This document shows, one piece after another, positions 8,800 to 18,286 of a stretch of DNA of 64,000 nucleotides. The notes under the pieces were generated by a model. The model had not been told where the DNA came from, ran no database searches, and saw nothing but the letters and a program-made list of their open reading frames with translations. This DNA comes from Noviherbaspirillum suwonense (GTDB lineage Bacteria > Pseudomonadota > Gammaproteobacteria > Burkholderiales > Burkholderiaceae_D): contig NZ_FXUL01000005.1 in NCBI RefSeq assembly GCF_900182955.1, positions 224,202-288,201 on the forward strand. The letters are read 5' to 3'. Made by a program: the position numbers and the translations under genes. Each line of letters begins with the position of its first letter. Position 1 is the stretch's first letter.

Positions 8800-11700
8800 A
8801 TGTTTAATTGGATCGTTCGTTTCAGCCTTGGCAACCGGCTCTTTGTCCTGGTCGCGGCATTGCTGTTGGTGGTGTATGGCACGTTCATGGCTTCCCGTAC
8901 GCCGGTCGATGTGTTTCCGGCGCTGGACAAGCCGCTTGTCACTGTACTCACGGAAGCAGGCGGGATGGCGCCGGAAGAGGTGGAGCAACTGGTGTCCTTC
9001 CCCATCGAGACGACGTTGAACGGGATGCCAGGCGTGACAAGGGTGCGTTCCGTCTCCGGCGTCGGCCTGTCTATCGTCTATGCCGAGTTCGACTGGGGCA
9101 CCGACGTCTATCGCAATCGGCAGCTTGTCTCCGAGCGTCTCGGCTTGGTCAAGGAACAGCTGCCCGGCAGCATCACGCCGATCATGGGCCCGGTGTCGTC
9201 CATCATGGGCGAGATCATGCTGATCGCGCTGCCCATCGACATTGCGAAGGCGACCCCGATGCAAGCGCGGGAATATGCCGACTTCGTCCTGCGGCCCAGG
9301 TTGTTGTCGATTCCCGGCGTATCCCAAGTCATCCCCATAGGCGGCGAAGTGCGGCAACTGCGGGTTGAACCCGATACGGCGCGCATGGCCCAGTTCAACG
9401 TGAAGCTCGATCAGGTGGAGGCGTCATTGCGTGGCTTTGCGGCCAATACCAGTGGCGGCTTCATTGACCTGAACAGCCGGGAATACCTGATTCGCAACCT
9501 TGGCCGTACCAATCGCCTTGAAGACATCAAGGGCTTGGCGGTTGCATATCGCGATGGCGCGCCGGTATTGCTGGAGCAGGTGGCGACGGTTCGTTATGCG
9601 CCAGCATTCAAGCGCGGCGACGCCGGTATGAATGGCAAGCCCGCCGTGATTGTCAGCGTGCAGAAACAGCCAGCCGCCGATACAGTGAAGCTGACTCGCC
9701 AGATTGAAAACGCGTTGTCGGAACTCAAGCAAGGGCTGCCTGCAGGCTTGTCCGCGCCGGAAGTGCTGTTCCGCCAGGCGGACTTCATCGAGTCGTCCAT
9801 CAACAACGTGGTGGAGGCGCTGCGCGACGGCGCCATCCTGGTGGCGGTCATCCTCTTCCTGTTCCTGCTGAATGTCCGCACCACCGTCATTTCGCTCATT
9901 GCCATACCGCTGTCTCTGGCAGTGACCGCGGCCGCGTTTCACCTGCTCGGCCAGTCCATCAATGTGATGACGCTCGGCGGCCTGGCGATCGCCATTGGCG
10001 AACTGGTGGACGACGCGGTGGTCGATGTCGAGAACATCCTGCGACGGCTGAAGCAACGCAAGGAGGAAGATAATTCCGTGTCCGTGCTGGAAACAATCTG
10101 GCACGCCTCGGTAGAAGTGCGCTCGGGCATCGTCTATGCCACGGTCATCGTTGTCCTGGTGTTTGTGCCGCTGTTCGTCTTGCCTGGCATCGAAGGCCGC
10201 CTGTTCGCCCCTCTGGGCATCGCCTACATCGTCTCTATCCTGGCGTCGATGCTGGTCTCGATGACAGTCACGCCGGTATTGGCTTACTACCTGCTGCCAC
10301 GCATGAAGCAGCTAGGCCATGGCGACAGCCCGGTCGTGCGCCGTCTGAAGGCTTGGGATACGCGCATTCTGGAATGGTCTTTTCCGCGCGCGAAACCGAT
10401 CCTGGCTACCGCAGTGCTGGCAGTCATTCTGGCACTGGCCACCGTCCCGTTTTTCCCGCGCGCCTTTCTGCCCGCGTTCAACGAGGGTTCGTTGGTGATG
10501 GGGATGACCTTCACGCCGGGTACGTCGCTGGCCGAGGCCAACCGCATGGGTAGCCTGGCGGAAACGCTGGTTCAGGGCGTGCCTGAAGTGACGAAAGTCG
10601 GCCGGCGTACTGGTCGCGCCGAGCTGGATGAGCATGCGGAAGGCGTGCACTCGTCGGAAATCGACGTCGACCTGAAGCGGTCCGGCCGCGACCGGGAAGC
10701 CGTCATGGCGGATATTCGTGCCCGGCTGGCAGTGATTCCAGCCTCGATCGCGATCGGCCAGCCAATATCCCATCGGCTTGACCATCTGTTGTCAGGTGTT
10801 CGCGCACAGATTGCCTTGAAAATTTATGGCGACGACATCGATACGCTGCGGGGCCTGGCCGAGGGCTTGCGCGGCAGGTTGGCCGCAGTTCCTGGACTGG
10901 TCGATTTGTCGGTGGAGCGTCAGGTGCTTATCCCGCAGATCAAGGTGCGCATCGATTATCGGAAAGCGGCGCAGTACGGCTTGGCGCCCGGCGAGATACT
11001 GAAGACCTTGCAAACGCTGTCTGAGGGTGAGCGCATCACGCAGGTGGTCGACGGCCCGCGTCGCTTTGACCTCGTGGTGCGTTTGCCAGACGAAGGACGT
11101 TCTCCGCAGGACCTGGCGCGTGTCATGCTGGACAGCCCCGCAGGCCGCATTCCCCTTTCCGCAGTGGCCACGGTCGAGGAAGGCGATGGGCCGAACCAGA
11201 TTGGACGGGAGAATGGCCGGCGCCGCATTGTGGTGTACGCCAACACTGACGGATCCGACATGTCGCGGGTGATTGGCGATGTCCGCAAGGCGATCGCGGC
11301 AACCCCGCTCCCGGGTAGCTACTTTGTTAGCATCGAAGGCCAGTTCCAGGCGCAGGAACAGTCGACCAGGCTTATTGCCGGCCTGTCTCTGGTGTCGCTG
11401 GCGATGATTTTCATGGTTCTGTATTCACGTTACCGATCCAGTGTGCTAGCTCTGGTCATCATGGGCAATATTCCCTTTGCCCTGATCGGCAGCGTTATTG
11501 CGATGTGGATTGCCGGCGTCTCATTATCTGTGGCATCTATGGTGGGCTTCATTACGCTGGCCGGTATCGCGACTCGCAATGGCATTCTCAAGGTCAGCCA
11601 CTACATCAACCTGTGCAAGTTTGAAGGCGAAACGTTTGGCCTGCCGATGATCGTGCGCGGCTCGCTCGAACGCCTGACACCTGTGCTGATGACCGCGCTG

Positions 11701-11904
11701 GTGGCGGCATGTGCGCTGGTGCCGCTCCTTCTGGCCGCGGACGCCCCTGGCAAGGAAATCCTTCACCCCGTCGCGGTTGTCATCTTTGGCGGCCTCATCA
11801 GCTCGACGATTCTCGATTCGCTCCTCACACCGCTGATTTTCTGGCTGGTTGGCCGCAAGCCGCTGGAGGCTTTGGTGGCGGGTGAAGCGACAGAAGCATA
11901 TTAA
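8800..11904 (+). CDS. CzcA/CusA-like heavy-metal RND efflux pump (HME family)
   Basis: 1034 residues. The reading frame is open further upstream, but the ATG at 8800 sits 10 nt after the adaptor stop and gives the standard N-terminus '[27 protein letters not shown]'. The protein has the usual 12-helix RND layout with two large periplasmic loops. Transmembrane helix 4 reads '[17 protein letters not shown]' (Glu401, Asp404, Asp405, Glu411) instead of the DFGIIVDGAVV of CzcA, so it belongs to a different HME subgroup. The exported metal cannot be read from sequence; monovalent or divalent ions are both possible. It acts with the upstream adaptor and channel. Confidence 0.9.
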   Translation: MFNWIVRFSLGNRLFVLVAALLLVVYGTFMASRTPVDVFPALDKPLVTVLTEAGGMAPEEVEQLVSFPIETTLNGMPGVTRVRSVSGVGLSIVYAEFDWGTDVYRNRQLVSERLGLVKEQLPGSITPIMGPVSSIMGEIMLIALPIDIAKATPMQAREYADFVLRPRLLSIPGVSQVIPIGGEVRQLRVEPDTARMAQFNVKLDQVEASLRGFAANTSGGFIDLNSREYLIRNLGRTNRLEDIKGLAVAYRDGAPVLLEQVATVRYAPAFKRGDAGMNGKPAVIVSVQKQPAADTVKLTRQIENALSELKQGLPAGLSAPEVLFRQADFIESSINNVVEALRDGAILVAVILFLFLLNVRTTVISLIAIPLSLAVTAAAFHLLGQSINVMTLGGLAIAIGELVDDAVVDVENILRRLKQRKEEDNSVSVLETIWHASVEVRSGIVYATVIVVLVFVPLFVLPGIEGRLFAPLGIAYIVSILASMLVSMTVTPVLAYYLLPRMKQLGHGDSPVVRRLKAWDTRILEWSFPRAKPILATAVLAVILALATVPFFPRAFLPAFNEGSLVMGMTFTPGTSLAEANRMGSLAETLVQGVPEVTKVGRRTGRAELDEHAEGVHSSEIDVDLKRSGRDREAVMADIRARLAVIPASIAIGQPISHRLDHLLSGVRAQIALKIYGDDIDTLRGLAEGLRGRLAAVPGLVDLSVERQVLIPQIKVRIDYRKAAQYGLAPGEILKTLQTLSEGERITQVVDGPRRFDLVVRLPDEGRSPQDLARVMLDSPAGRIPLSAVATVEEGDGPNQIGRENGRRRIVVYANTDGSDMSRVIGDVRKAIAATPLPGSYFVSIEGQFQAQEQSTRLIAGLSLVSLAMIFMVLYSRYRSSVLALVIMGNIPFALIGSVIAMWIAGVSLSVASMVGFITLAGIATRNGILKVSHYINLCKFEGETFGLPMIVRGSLERLTPVLMTALVAACALVPLLLAADAPGKEILHPVAVVIFGGLISSTILDSLLTPLIFWLVGRKPLEALVAGEATEAY

Positions 11905-11960
11905 AAATGGGCTATTGCAGCGGCGCCCATCTCAGAGCCGCTGCTCCTATGGAGAACGCA

Positions 11961-12335
11961 ATGAAGAAGTTGATAACCCTCGCAGCAATGGTCATGGCCG
12001 TAGCAGCATCCGGCAACGTCTTGGCCCACGGCGACAAGCCAAAACATGGCGGCGTGGTGCAGTCGGCCAGCGACCTGAGCTTCGAGCTGGTCAACAAGGA
12101 CGGCAAAGCCACGATTTACGTGGAAGACCATGGCAAACCAGTGTCCACTGCCGGTGTCACTGGCAAGCTGACCGTATTGAACGGTGCTGAGAAGTCCGAG
12201 CTGCCCCTTGAGCCGGCTGGCGACAATACGTTGGCCACAAAAGGCGAGGCAAAGCTGGCCAAAGGCGCCAAAGCGATTGCGGCGCTGACATTCGCAGACA
12301 AAAAGGCCGTGAACGTGCGATTTTCAGTGAAGTAA
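11961..12335 (+). CDS. Small periplasmic protein of the metal-efflux operon
   Basis: About 125 residues. I chose the ATG at 11961 because GGAGAA sits 5-10 nt before it and it gives a clean signal peptide (MKKLITLAAMVMAVAASGNVLA). The mature protein starts HGDKPKHGG, a His-rich N-terminus, then a short beta-rich domain with many Lys and Ala. It follows the pump gene by 56 nt. A periplasmic metal-binding or sensing role is inferred from location and the His cluster. The 3' 130 bp are duplicated downstream. Confidence 0.7.
   Translation: MKKLITLAAMVMAVAASGNVLAHGDKPKHGGVVQSASDLSFELVNKDGKATIYVEDHGKPVSTAGVTGKLTVLNGAEKSELPLEPAGDNTLATKGEAKLAKGAKAIAALTFADKKAVNVRFSVK
12206..12335 (+). repeat. Direct repeat, copy 1 (3' end of periplasmic protein gene)
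   Basis: 130 bp within the 3' end of the small periplasmic gene. It is repeated 520 bp downstream with 9 mismatches by direct comparison (about 93% identity). Confidence 0.9.
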
Positions 12336-12340
12336 AGCAT

Positions 12341-12377
12341 GGCTAGCGGTATGGCAGGAGATGCCGTACCGCTAGCC
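12341..12377 (+). other. Strong intergenic hairpin
   Basis: GGCTAGCGGTATGGCA and TGCCGTACCGCTAGCC form a 16-bp stem with one G-T pair and a 5-nt loop. There is no T-run, so it may slow RNA decay or attenuate transcription between the two small genes rather than terminate. A degenerate half copy (GGCTAGCGG) follows the duplicated gene end near 12863. Confidence 0.45.
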
Positions 12378-12395
12378 TGTAATGAGGACAACGCT

Positions 12396-12704
12396 ATGGA
12401 AACTGAAAAAAGACTCAACCACTTAGAGGTCAACATTGCCGGTTTGTACGACATGGTGGCGGGAGTCACTCAGGTAACAACCTACTTGGTGGAACATATA
12501 CTGACCTACGAACAGCGTGCAATTTTGGTCGAATGGCTTGCCAGGAGAGCTTCTGAATCAGATGCACCCGGGCGGGTCTATTTTGCGCAATTGGGTGCCA
12601 ACATTTCGGAGCAGGCACGCTTTGTCGAGCTCATGCATATCGCTGGTCAGGAGTTTATGGCTGAAAAGGCGCAGGCTCTGCGCGATGGAAAAGGCATCCT
12701 TTAA
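12396..12704 (+). CDS. Hypothetical protein, ~102 residues
   Basis: Starts at the ATG at 12396 (upstream GAGGACAACGCT). There is no signal peptide, and it is predicted helical and cytoplasmic. The first ~40 residues ('METEKRLNHLEVNIAGLYDMVAGVTQVTTYLVEHI') look like a coiled-coil, followed by a second helical region ending 'MAEKAQALRDGKGIL'. No known family is recognised. It lies inside the segment bounded by the two copies of the 130-bp repeat, so it may have been inserted or carried along by that duplication. Confidence 0.55.
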   Translation: METEKRLNHLEVNIAGLYDMVAGVTQVTTYLVEHILTYEQRAILVEWLARRASESDAPGRVYFAQLGANISEQARFVELMHIAGQEFMAEKAQALRDGKGIL

Positions 12705-12725
12705 ATGAATTTGGGATCACCAAGA

Positions 12726-12855
12726 CCTTGAGCCGGCTGGCGACAATACGTTGGCCACAAAGGGTGAGGGAAAGCTGGCCAAAGGCGCCAAAGCGATTGC
12801 GGCGCTGACATTCGCGGACAACAAGGCCGTGAACGTCCGATTTTCAATGAAATGA
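12726..12855 (+). pseudogene. Direct repeat, copy 2: orphaned 3' end of the periplasmic protein gene
   Basis: This copy reproduces the last ~43 codons of the gene ending at 12335, including its own stop (TGA instead of TAA). It has no start codon or signal peptide, so it cannot make the protein. Most changes are silent or conservative, which suggests a diverged paralogue that was deleted down to its tail, or an old partial duplication. Confidence 0.75.
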
Positions 12856-12953
12856 AGGCCAAGGCTAGCGGCGATGGCCCGCCTCACTCGCCGTTATCCC
12901 GCGACGGCATCGCGTAAAACGACAAGCCGTGTGCTTCGACGATCGGTTTTTAC

Positions 12954-12972
12954 ACCGCATCTGAGATGCGGT
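12954..12972 (+). promoter_or_regulatory. Perfect inverted repeat upstream of the MFS exporter
   Basis: ACCGCATC-TGA-GATGCGGT is a perfect 8-bp inverted repeat, 44 nt before the TTG start of the MFS gene. The place and symmetry fit an operator. Without a T-run it is not a terminator. Confidence 0.4.
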
Positions 12973-13016
12973 TGAATAACTAGACGATAGCACCAGGCAT
13001 TTTTGAGGAGGTCAAA

Positions 13017-14363
13017 TTGTTAGACGTGCTTGCAAACCGGACGTACCGGCATCTTTTTCTGGCGCAGGTGATTGCGCTGATCGGCACCGGGTTGGCAACG
13101 GTCGCCCTGGGCTTGCTAGCCTACAATCTGGCGGGGGCGCAAGCCGGCAGCGTGCTGGGAACCGCGCTCGCCATCAAAATGGTCGCCTATGTGGGTGTGG
13201 CTCCGATCGTCGGCGCGTTTGCCGATCGCCTGCCGCGCCGCGCGTTTCTCGTGACAATGGACCTGGTGCGAGCAGCGGTCGCGCTGTCGCTGCCCTTCGT
13301 CAACCAGATATGGCAAATCTACATTTTGATTTTTCTGCTGCAGTCAGCGTCAGCGGCATTCACGCCAACCTTTCAGGCGACGATTCCGGATGTGCTGCCG
13401 GAAGAGAAGGACTACACCAGGGCGCTTTCGCTTTCCCGGCTGGCGTACGATATGGAAAACCTGATCAGCCCTATTCTGGCCGCGGCCTTGCTGACAGTCA
13501 TCAGCTTTCACTGGCTGTTCGGCGGTACCGTCATCGGCTTCCTGGCGTCGGCTGCATTGGTGGTGTCAGTGCGCTTGCCGCAGGTGCGAACCGTAGCAAA
13601 GCGCACTGGCAGCATTTACGCAAAAACCTTTCGCGGCATGTCGATTTACTTGCGCACGCCTCGCCTGAAAGGTCTGCTGGCGCTGAACCTTGCCGCGGCA
13701 GCCGCCAGCGCGATGGTGATTGTCAACACCGTGGTCTATATCCAGAGCAAGCTGGGACGGCCGAGCACGGATGTGCCGCTCGGGCTGGCTGCTTTTGGCG
13801 CCGGTTCCATGGTCATGGCGCTGTTGCTGCCAAAGTTGCTGGAAACCCGTGCGGACCGGCCCGCCATGATGACCGGTGCGGCAATCATGGCAGTGAGCCT
13901 TGCGGCGGGCGTCGGCGTGACGCAACTGGGCTCGCCCTATGAATGGCCCGCGTTACTCGCCTTATGGTTTGCGATGGGACTAGGCTATTCCATGACGCTG
14001 ACGCCGAGCGGCCGGCTGCTCAAGCGCTCCGCAAATCCTCAGGATCGCCCTGCTGTGTTTGCCGCGCAGTTCTCCTTGTCGCACTGCTGCTGGCTGATTA
14101 CCTACCCGCTTGCAGGCCAGCTTGGTGCAAGATTCGGCATGACCGCAGCCTTCGCCGCGCTGGCAACCATTACTGCGGCAGGTCTTGCTATCGCCTGGAA
14201 AGTCTGGCCTGCAAATGACCCGGACGTGATTGTGCACACACATGCCGACGCCGAGGATCTGGGTGCGCATTTGGCTCAAGGTGAACTGACAGCGGCGACA
14301 ACCCATAGCCATCCTTACATGATTGACGATCATCATCCTCGATGGCCTGGTGAACGCAGTTAG
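13017..14363 (+). CDS. MFS exporter with His-rich tail (NreB/NrsD-like, nickel/cobalt)
   Basis: About 448 residues, initiating at TTG behind a strong GAGGAGG ribosome binding site. Twelve-helix MFS fold with the start 'LANRTYRHLFLAQVIALIGTGLATVALGLLAYNLAG' and the loop 2-3 motif 'GAFADRLPRRAFLVTMD'. The cytoplasmic C-terminus is His/Asp-rich ('VIVHTHADAEDLGAH...THSHPYMIDDHHP'), as in the nickel exporters NreB and NrsD. This suggests Ni/Co export as a cytoplasm-to-periplasm step that complements the RND pump. Substrate is inferred. Confidence 0.8.
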   Translation: MLDVLANRTYRHLFLAQVIALIGTGLATVALGLLAYNLAGAQAGSVLGTALAIKMVAYVGVAPIVGAFADRLPRRAFLVTMDLVRAAVALSLPFVNQIWQIYILIFLLQSASAAFTPTFQATIPDVLPEEKDYTRALSLSRLAYDMENLISPILAAALLTVISFHWLFGGTVIGFLASAALVVSVRLPQVRTVAKRTGSIYAKTFRGMSIYLRTPRLKGLLALNLAAAAASAMVIVNTVVYIQSKLGRPSTDVPLGLAAFGAGSMVMALLLPKLLETRADRPAMMTGAAIMAVSLAAGVGVTQLGSPYEWPALLALWFAMGLGYSMTLTPSGRLLKRSANPQDRPAVFAAQFSLSHCCWLITYPLAGQLGARFGMTAAFAALATITAAGLAIAWKVWPANDPDVIVHTHADAEDLGAHLAQGELTAATTHSHPYMIDDHHPRWPGERS

Positions 14364-14381
14364 GGATGCGCTAGAGCGTTT

Positions 14382-15172
14382 TCATCCTGACTGGCCATAA
14401 CCCGCATGGCGGATATAGCGCTCGCATTCGTCGCGAGGGAATCGATCAAGTAAGTCGCCGATAGTGGCCCACAGTGTGTCGACAGTGCGCCTGGCTGCCT
14501 TCCTGAGCAATGTTTTGAGCTTGGCAAAGACCTGTTCGATTGGATTGTAATCAGGGCTGTAAGGCGGCAAGTAACGCAATTGGGCGCCGACGGCTTGCAC
14601 TGCTTCGGCTATACCTGTGACCTTGTGCGAGCCAAGATTGTCCAGCACCACAATATCGCCGGGACGCAGTTGGGGAGCCAGCATCTGTTCTACCCACGCC
14701 CGGAAAGCCGGGCCATTGATCGGGCCATCCAGTACCAGCGGTGCGACTAATCCTGTAGTGCGCAAGGCGCAAACAAACGTTGTGGTTTTCCAGTGCCCGT
14801 AAGGTGCCCGCCCCAAACAGCGCTCGCCAATTGCCGAACGACCACGGGTCGGCGTCATATTCGTGCTGGCCCAAGTCTCGTCAAGAAAGACCAGGCGGCT
14901 CACCGGCGTGTCAGGCTGGCTGGCCTGCCATGCCGCTCTTGCCTGTGCTACATCTGGACGCGTTTGCTCGCTGGCATGGAGTGACTTTTTTTCAGGCTCA
15001 GGCCAAGCCGCGCCAAGGTCTTCCACATTGTGCTCACCCCGACCCGGATACCATGTTCAGTCTGCACCCAGTCGCATAACTGCTGCAGAGTCCAGTCGTT
15101 CACGGCGGCCACCTGATTGGCCAAGGCTTGTTTCAGGCCACCGAGTTTGAGCGGCACATGGTTGCATTGCAT
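14382..15172 (-). mobile_element. IS630-type transposase in two frames (orfA/orfB), N-terminus missing
   Basis: Reading leftward, frame A (15172-14948) gives 'PLKLGGLKQALANQVAAVNDWTLQQLCDWV...LGLSLKKS'. Frame B (to 14382) continues as 'KKSLHASEQTRPDVAQARAAW' and holds the DDE triad: Asp in 'FLDETWAS', Asp in 'VVLDNLGSH' and Glu in 'NPIEQVFAKL'. The frames join by a -1 shift at a run of seven A on the coding strand (14986-14992), either programmed or a mutation. The usual N-terminal helix-turn-helix part of IS630 transposases is absent, so the element is probably 5'-truncated. No convincing terminal inverted repeats were found. Confidence 0.85.
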
Positions 15173-15864
15173 TGCGGGCGCATCCTCGTTATGTGGTTTT
15201 TAGGCAGGTGGTTTCGCACCTCTCTTCGATCCAGGATCGCCATGCTTTGTATGTTGAGCCACTGCACTTCCAGCGCACATGGACTGTGCCAGCGGCGGCT
15301 GTGACACCAGAAACTTTCACGACAATCTACAAAGATTATTCCTTAAACTACCTTGGGCATCAGCAGGCTTACCTTGTATCAAAGCGGGTTAATGGTCGCG
15401 TGATGATTACCAACTATCATCCAAGTATTTTATCGAACGAAGAAAGGCTGAAGCTTCATGCAGAAGCCGAAGAAGCCCCGGTTAATGACATTTTCTTGGA
15501 TATTCGCAAAGGATACATTGGAGGCGAATATCCATTGCACGGACGACTACGGCTCCGTAGTTTTCACGAAATTTTAACGTTTATAGGGCGGGGCATAAAC
15601 GAAGAGCCAGAGTTTGATGTTGTCCCGAATCCATCCACGCCTTTTGTAACCGAAAACCCGGTAAACACCCTTGAAATTGTAGAAGCGAATCGAATACCTC
15701 TTGGCGCTGATCTTTCCGTTGCGTCCCATGGGTTCTACTATGCAGTGCGGGAACAAAATGGCTACCAATGGAATAAAAAAGCGTTCAGTCTGTTGTATCA
15801 ATTGTTTCAAATGAGCGTTTACGCTGATCAAAAATCCGGGCCAGTAATTTCAATTTCAAAATAA
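15172..15864 (+). CDS. Hypothetical protein, probably 5'-truncated by the IS
   Basis: The frame of 230 codons starts exactly where the transposase reading frame ends. The first ~25 residues look unlike the rest, and no good ribosome binding site is seen. The remaining sequence ('YLVSKRVNGRVMITNYHPSI', 'EYPLHGRLRLRSFHEILTFIGRGI', 'YQWNKKAFSLLYQLFQMSVY') is well formed and globular. It looks like the C-terminal part of an uncharacterised lipoprotein-like family. I do not recognise a function. It may be a fragment left by the insertion. Confidence 0.5.
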   Translation: MRAHPRYVVFRQVVSHLSSIQDRHALYVEPLHFQRTWTVPAAAVTPETFTTIYKDYSLNYLGHQQAYLVSKRVNGRVMITNYHPSILSNEERLKLHAEAEEAPVNDIFLDIRKGYIGGEYPLHGRLRLRSFHEILTFIGRGINEEPEFDVVPNPSTPFVTENPVNTLEIVEANRIPLGADLSVASHGFYYAVREQNGYQWNKKAFSLLYQLFQMSVYADQKSGPVISISK

Positions 15865-15962
15865 AACGTCTACCTTGTGGCAGCAGCTTCGAATGTGGCA
15901 GCAATTCTAAAAGCTGATTTATACTCGCCTCGCTCTCAGTGTGTGAAGCATAGCCAGCCAAG

Positions 15963-16304
15963 TTAGTGACTGTGCCCTACATGCGAACCATGTGCCTTGG
16001 CTAGTGAGTTAAAATGATAGTCCTCATCGATTTGCTCGCACTCCACTAATTCGCACTGGATGGTTACGTGAGTAAGGCGAAAGTCGTGTGCCAGACGTTC
16101 CCATATCGCGTCCAACACCGAAGACGCTGACACTTCCGGGGCATGGACGACATGAACCGTCAGGCTGACTTTGCCACTGGTGATAGCCCAGACATGGAGG
16201 TCGTGGTAGCTCTGCACGCCTGGCACGGCCGCTATTGCGTCGCCAACGTGGCCAACGTCGATTTCCTCGGGTACGCCTTCCAGATTGACGCGTGCCGACT
16301 GCAC
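15963..16304 (-). pseudogene. Truncated cation diffusion facilitator (CzcD-like), C-terminal domain only
   Basis: About 113 codons encode the cytoplasmic C-terminal domain of CDF zinc/cobalt exporters: 'NLEGVPEEIDVGHVGDAIAAVPGVQSYHDLHVWAITSGKVSLTVHVV', ending in a His-rich tail (HGSHVGHSH). The six-helix membrane part (about 200 residues) is missing. Upstream sequence in another frame does not restore it. It is another decayed metal-resistance gene in the island. Confidence 0.75.
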
Positions 16305-16340
16305 TATACCGGGGCAACAAAAGTTTTCCCCAAAAAAACA

Positions 16341-17075
16341 TTAAGGCTGTAACAACCATTTGGTCGTCTGAAGTACGTCATAGACTCGTCCCATACGTAT
16401 GGCTTGTATGGGAGTTCCACCATTTATTAACCAATGAGAATCGGTCGTTAAAAATTGGTATTTTGCATATGCGGGAATGTCGCCAAGAGCTTGGCAAACT
16501 TTCCCTAGACATTGCCTGACGTAGTCACTGGAATCAGCGAAGAAAGTGGGATAGTAGTCCTGCCCATCCGGGCCAGTGATGCAAAACATCCGACCCCACG
16601 CCAGTGCGCTGCCAACCGCCCGTTTGCTCACTCCCCTAGTATCTAGAAACTCAGGCAGTGTCAGCAATTCTTTGGATTTTATTTTCTGCGAAATCACATT
16701 TTGGTCTGTGACACGCCACTTGTGCAAACTCTTTTGAGCTTCATCTCGTAGCCGCTCGGCCTGTATCGGCCGCATGCTGTGCAGACGTTCCTCCTGCGCC
16801 TTCAGCGCAACCTGAAACGCTCGATTTGCCTCTTCAGTTTCACGCAACTCTATCTGGCTCTCTAACGTTTCCAACTGTACAAGCAATTTGCTTAGCAAAC
16901 ATTTTACCGTTGTGACATCAGACTTAGCTGCGTTCAGAAACTGAGCTATCAATGTACCAACCTGGTCAGTTGAAATGCTCCCACCTATGACCGCTTCGGG
17001 AGTGAAAAGAAGCATCATAATTTCGTTTAATATGCGACGGGCGTTTGGCGGATAGTCCTGCACATTCTGGGTCAT
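16341..17075 (-). CDS. Hypothetical protein, paralogue 1 with ParS/MbcA-like C-terminal domain
   Basis: 244 residues. The N-terminal 145 residues are helical with a coiled-coil (~60-115). The C-terminal ~100 residues share a pattern with the next gene: '[LI]-x-E-F-L-x-x-x-G-[VI]-[ST]-K-x-x-[LV]', an '[RM]-x-F-x-I' strand, 'YYPTFFADSSDYVRQCLGKVCQALGDIPAYAKYQFLTT', and a final 'L-x-x-G-T-P-I-Q-A-I-R-M-G-R-V-Y-D-V'. The last motif resembles the toxin-binding domain of Xre/MbcA/ParS antitoxins ('GGRTPLELL...G-x-x-V'). No toxin gene is recognised nearby. The ATG lies behind a GACGGA site. Confidence 0.6.
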   Translation of the reverse strand: MTQNVQDYPPNARRILNEIMMLLFTPEAVIGGSISTDQVGTLIAQFLNAAKSDVTTVKCLLSKLLVQLETLESQIELRETEEANRAFQVALKAQEERLHSMRPIQAERLRDEAQKSLHKWRVTDQNVISQKIKSKELLTLPEFLDTRGVSKRAVGSALAWGRMFCITGPDGQDYYPTFFADSSDYVRQCLGKVCQALGDIPAYAKYQFLTTDSHWLINGGTPIQAIRMGRVYDVLQTTKWLLQP

Positions 17076-17179
17076 AAATTGTCCGTCTTATTCGTTTATA
17101 CTGTAGTCAAACCGTCGGTATCCATTGGCGTCATCAAGTTTTATGTAGCTTTATAGAACTCACAGCTACAGTCTTTTTC

Positions 17180-17833
17180 CTAAAGGTTGTCTAACCTTGT
17201 CATTGTCTGCCTTCGAAACGCTTTCGCCGCATTGACCACGCGTTCAAGTTCCCCACCCGCTATTACCTCTAAAGGCGTTTTGTTGCCTAACGTTGGAGTA
17301 GAAGTCGTGAAAAAGCGGTATTTTCTTTCGTCAGGAGATGCACGCAGAGCCATTGATACTGCTTCAAGCGAAGATCGGTCGTACCGAGGATCGACGAAAA
17401 AAACCGCGTAGTAGTTCTCGCCTGGATCTTTGTGAATCCACTCAGGAATACTGAAGATTCGACGCTCGCGAAGCTTTTGAGAGAGATCTTCTTTTGTTAT
17501 GCCAGCGCGGGCCAGAAACTCGGACTCAATAATAATGTGCTTTTCGTTAACGATTTGAGGAAACTGCTTTGCAATATCTTTGTCGCGGCTGGACTCTATC
17601 CTGTATTGGTGAATCCTATTCTGCTTAAATTCCTCGGGCTGCTGGATGAGCCGCAGCATGAACAGCAGCAGCGCAGTCTTTTCGTGCTTTGATAGTCCTG
17701 CCGTTGCTTTGTCGAACGCACCCGCGACAGTTTTTACCTCAGGGGACCTTCGAGCATCTGCGGGCATGCTTTGATACGCAGCAACTGCAGCTGTAAAAAA
17801 AGAATAAGACGTGAGGAACTGAGACGAAATCAT
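17180..17833 (-). CDS. Hypothetical protein, paralogue 2 with ParS/MbcA-like C-terminal domain
   Basis: About 217 residues from the ATG at 17833. The frame stays open to 18079, but that part overlaps the divergent regulator gene and looks non-coding. The N-terminal half is helical ('FFTAAVAAYQSMPADARRSPEVKTVAGAFDKATAGL'). The C-terminal domain ('LARAGITKEDLSQKLRERRIFSIPEWI...YYAVFFVDPRYDRSSLEAVSMALRASP...FFTTSTPTLGNKTPLEVIAGGELERVVNAAKAF') parallels the preceding paralogue and is the better match to a ParS/MbcA toxin-binding-type domain. The two genes lie 104 nt apart in the same direction. Confidence 0.6.
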   Translation of the reverse strand: MISSQFLTSYSFFTAAVAAYQSMPADARRSPEVKTVAGAFDKATAGLSKHEKTALLLFMLRLIQQPEEFKQNRIHQYRIESSRDKDIAKQFPQIVNEKHIIIESEFLARAGITKEDLSQKLRERRIFSIPEWIHKDPGENYYAVFFVDPRYDRSSLEAVSMALRASPDERKYRFFTTSTPTLGNKTPLEVIAGGELERVVNAAKAFRRQTMTRLDNL

Positions 17834-18055
17834 AGCGCTATCCAAATTATTTCTTCGTGCAGGAAATCTCGCACCTTCAACATTTTCGTTACATAGACGA
17901 AAGGCAGCATCAAATGCATTAGAATCTCGACTGATGGATTTTTTCTTTAATGCATTGTATTTTGGCAAGTTATGTAAGCTGCCTTTTAGAACACACTTCA
18001 GTGTACCGTATACAGCACATAAAAGAAGTAGTGGCGCGCCGGAAGAAGGGCAGCC

Positions 18056-18286
18056 ATGAGTCAACCCACGAAGTATCAATCTGCGAGGGAGAGAGTCGCT
18101 CGTAACGTTACACGATGGCGCAAGGAACGTGGAGTTTCACAGTTGTCCTTGTCAAAAGATGCCGGTCTGTCACGGACGTTTCTATCTCGGGTCGAGAATG
18201 GAGTAGAAACAGTCTCTTTAGACCATTTAGAAAAGCTGGCCATAGCACTTCAGGTGGACATCGTTGAACTTCTTAAACCTGAGTAA
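18056..18286 (+). CDS. Xre-family helix-turn-helix regulator
   Basis: 76 residues, almost all one HTH_3 domain: 'VARNVTRWRKERGVSQLSLSKDAGLSRTFLSRVENGVETVSLDHLEKLAIALQVDIVELL'. Recognition helix ~38-48. AGAAGGG precedes the ATG. It is transcribed away from the two paralogous genes and shares an intergenic region with them, so it probably controls them and itself. Size and form are those of small plasmid or island regulators. Confidence 0.85.
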   Translation: MSQPTKYQSARERVARNVTRWRKERGVSQLSLSKDAGLSRTFLSRVENGVETVSLDHLEKLAIALQVDIVELLKPE

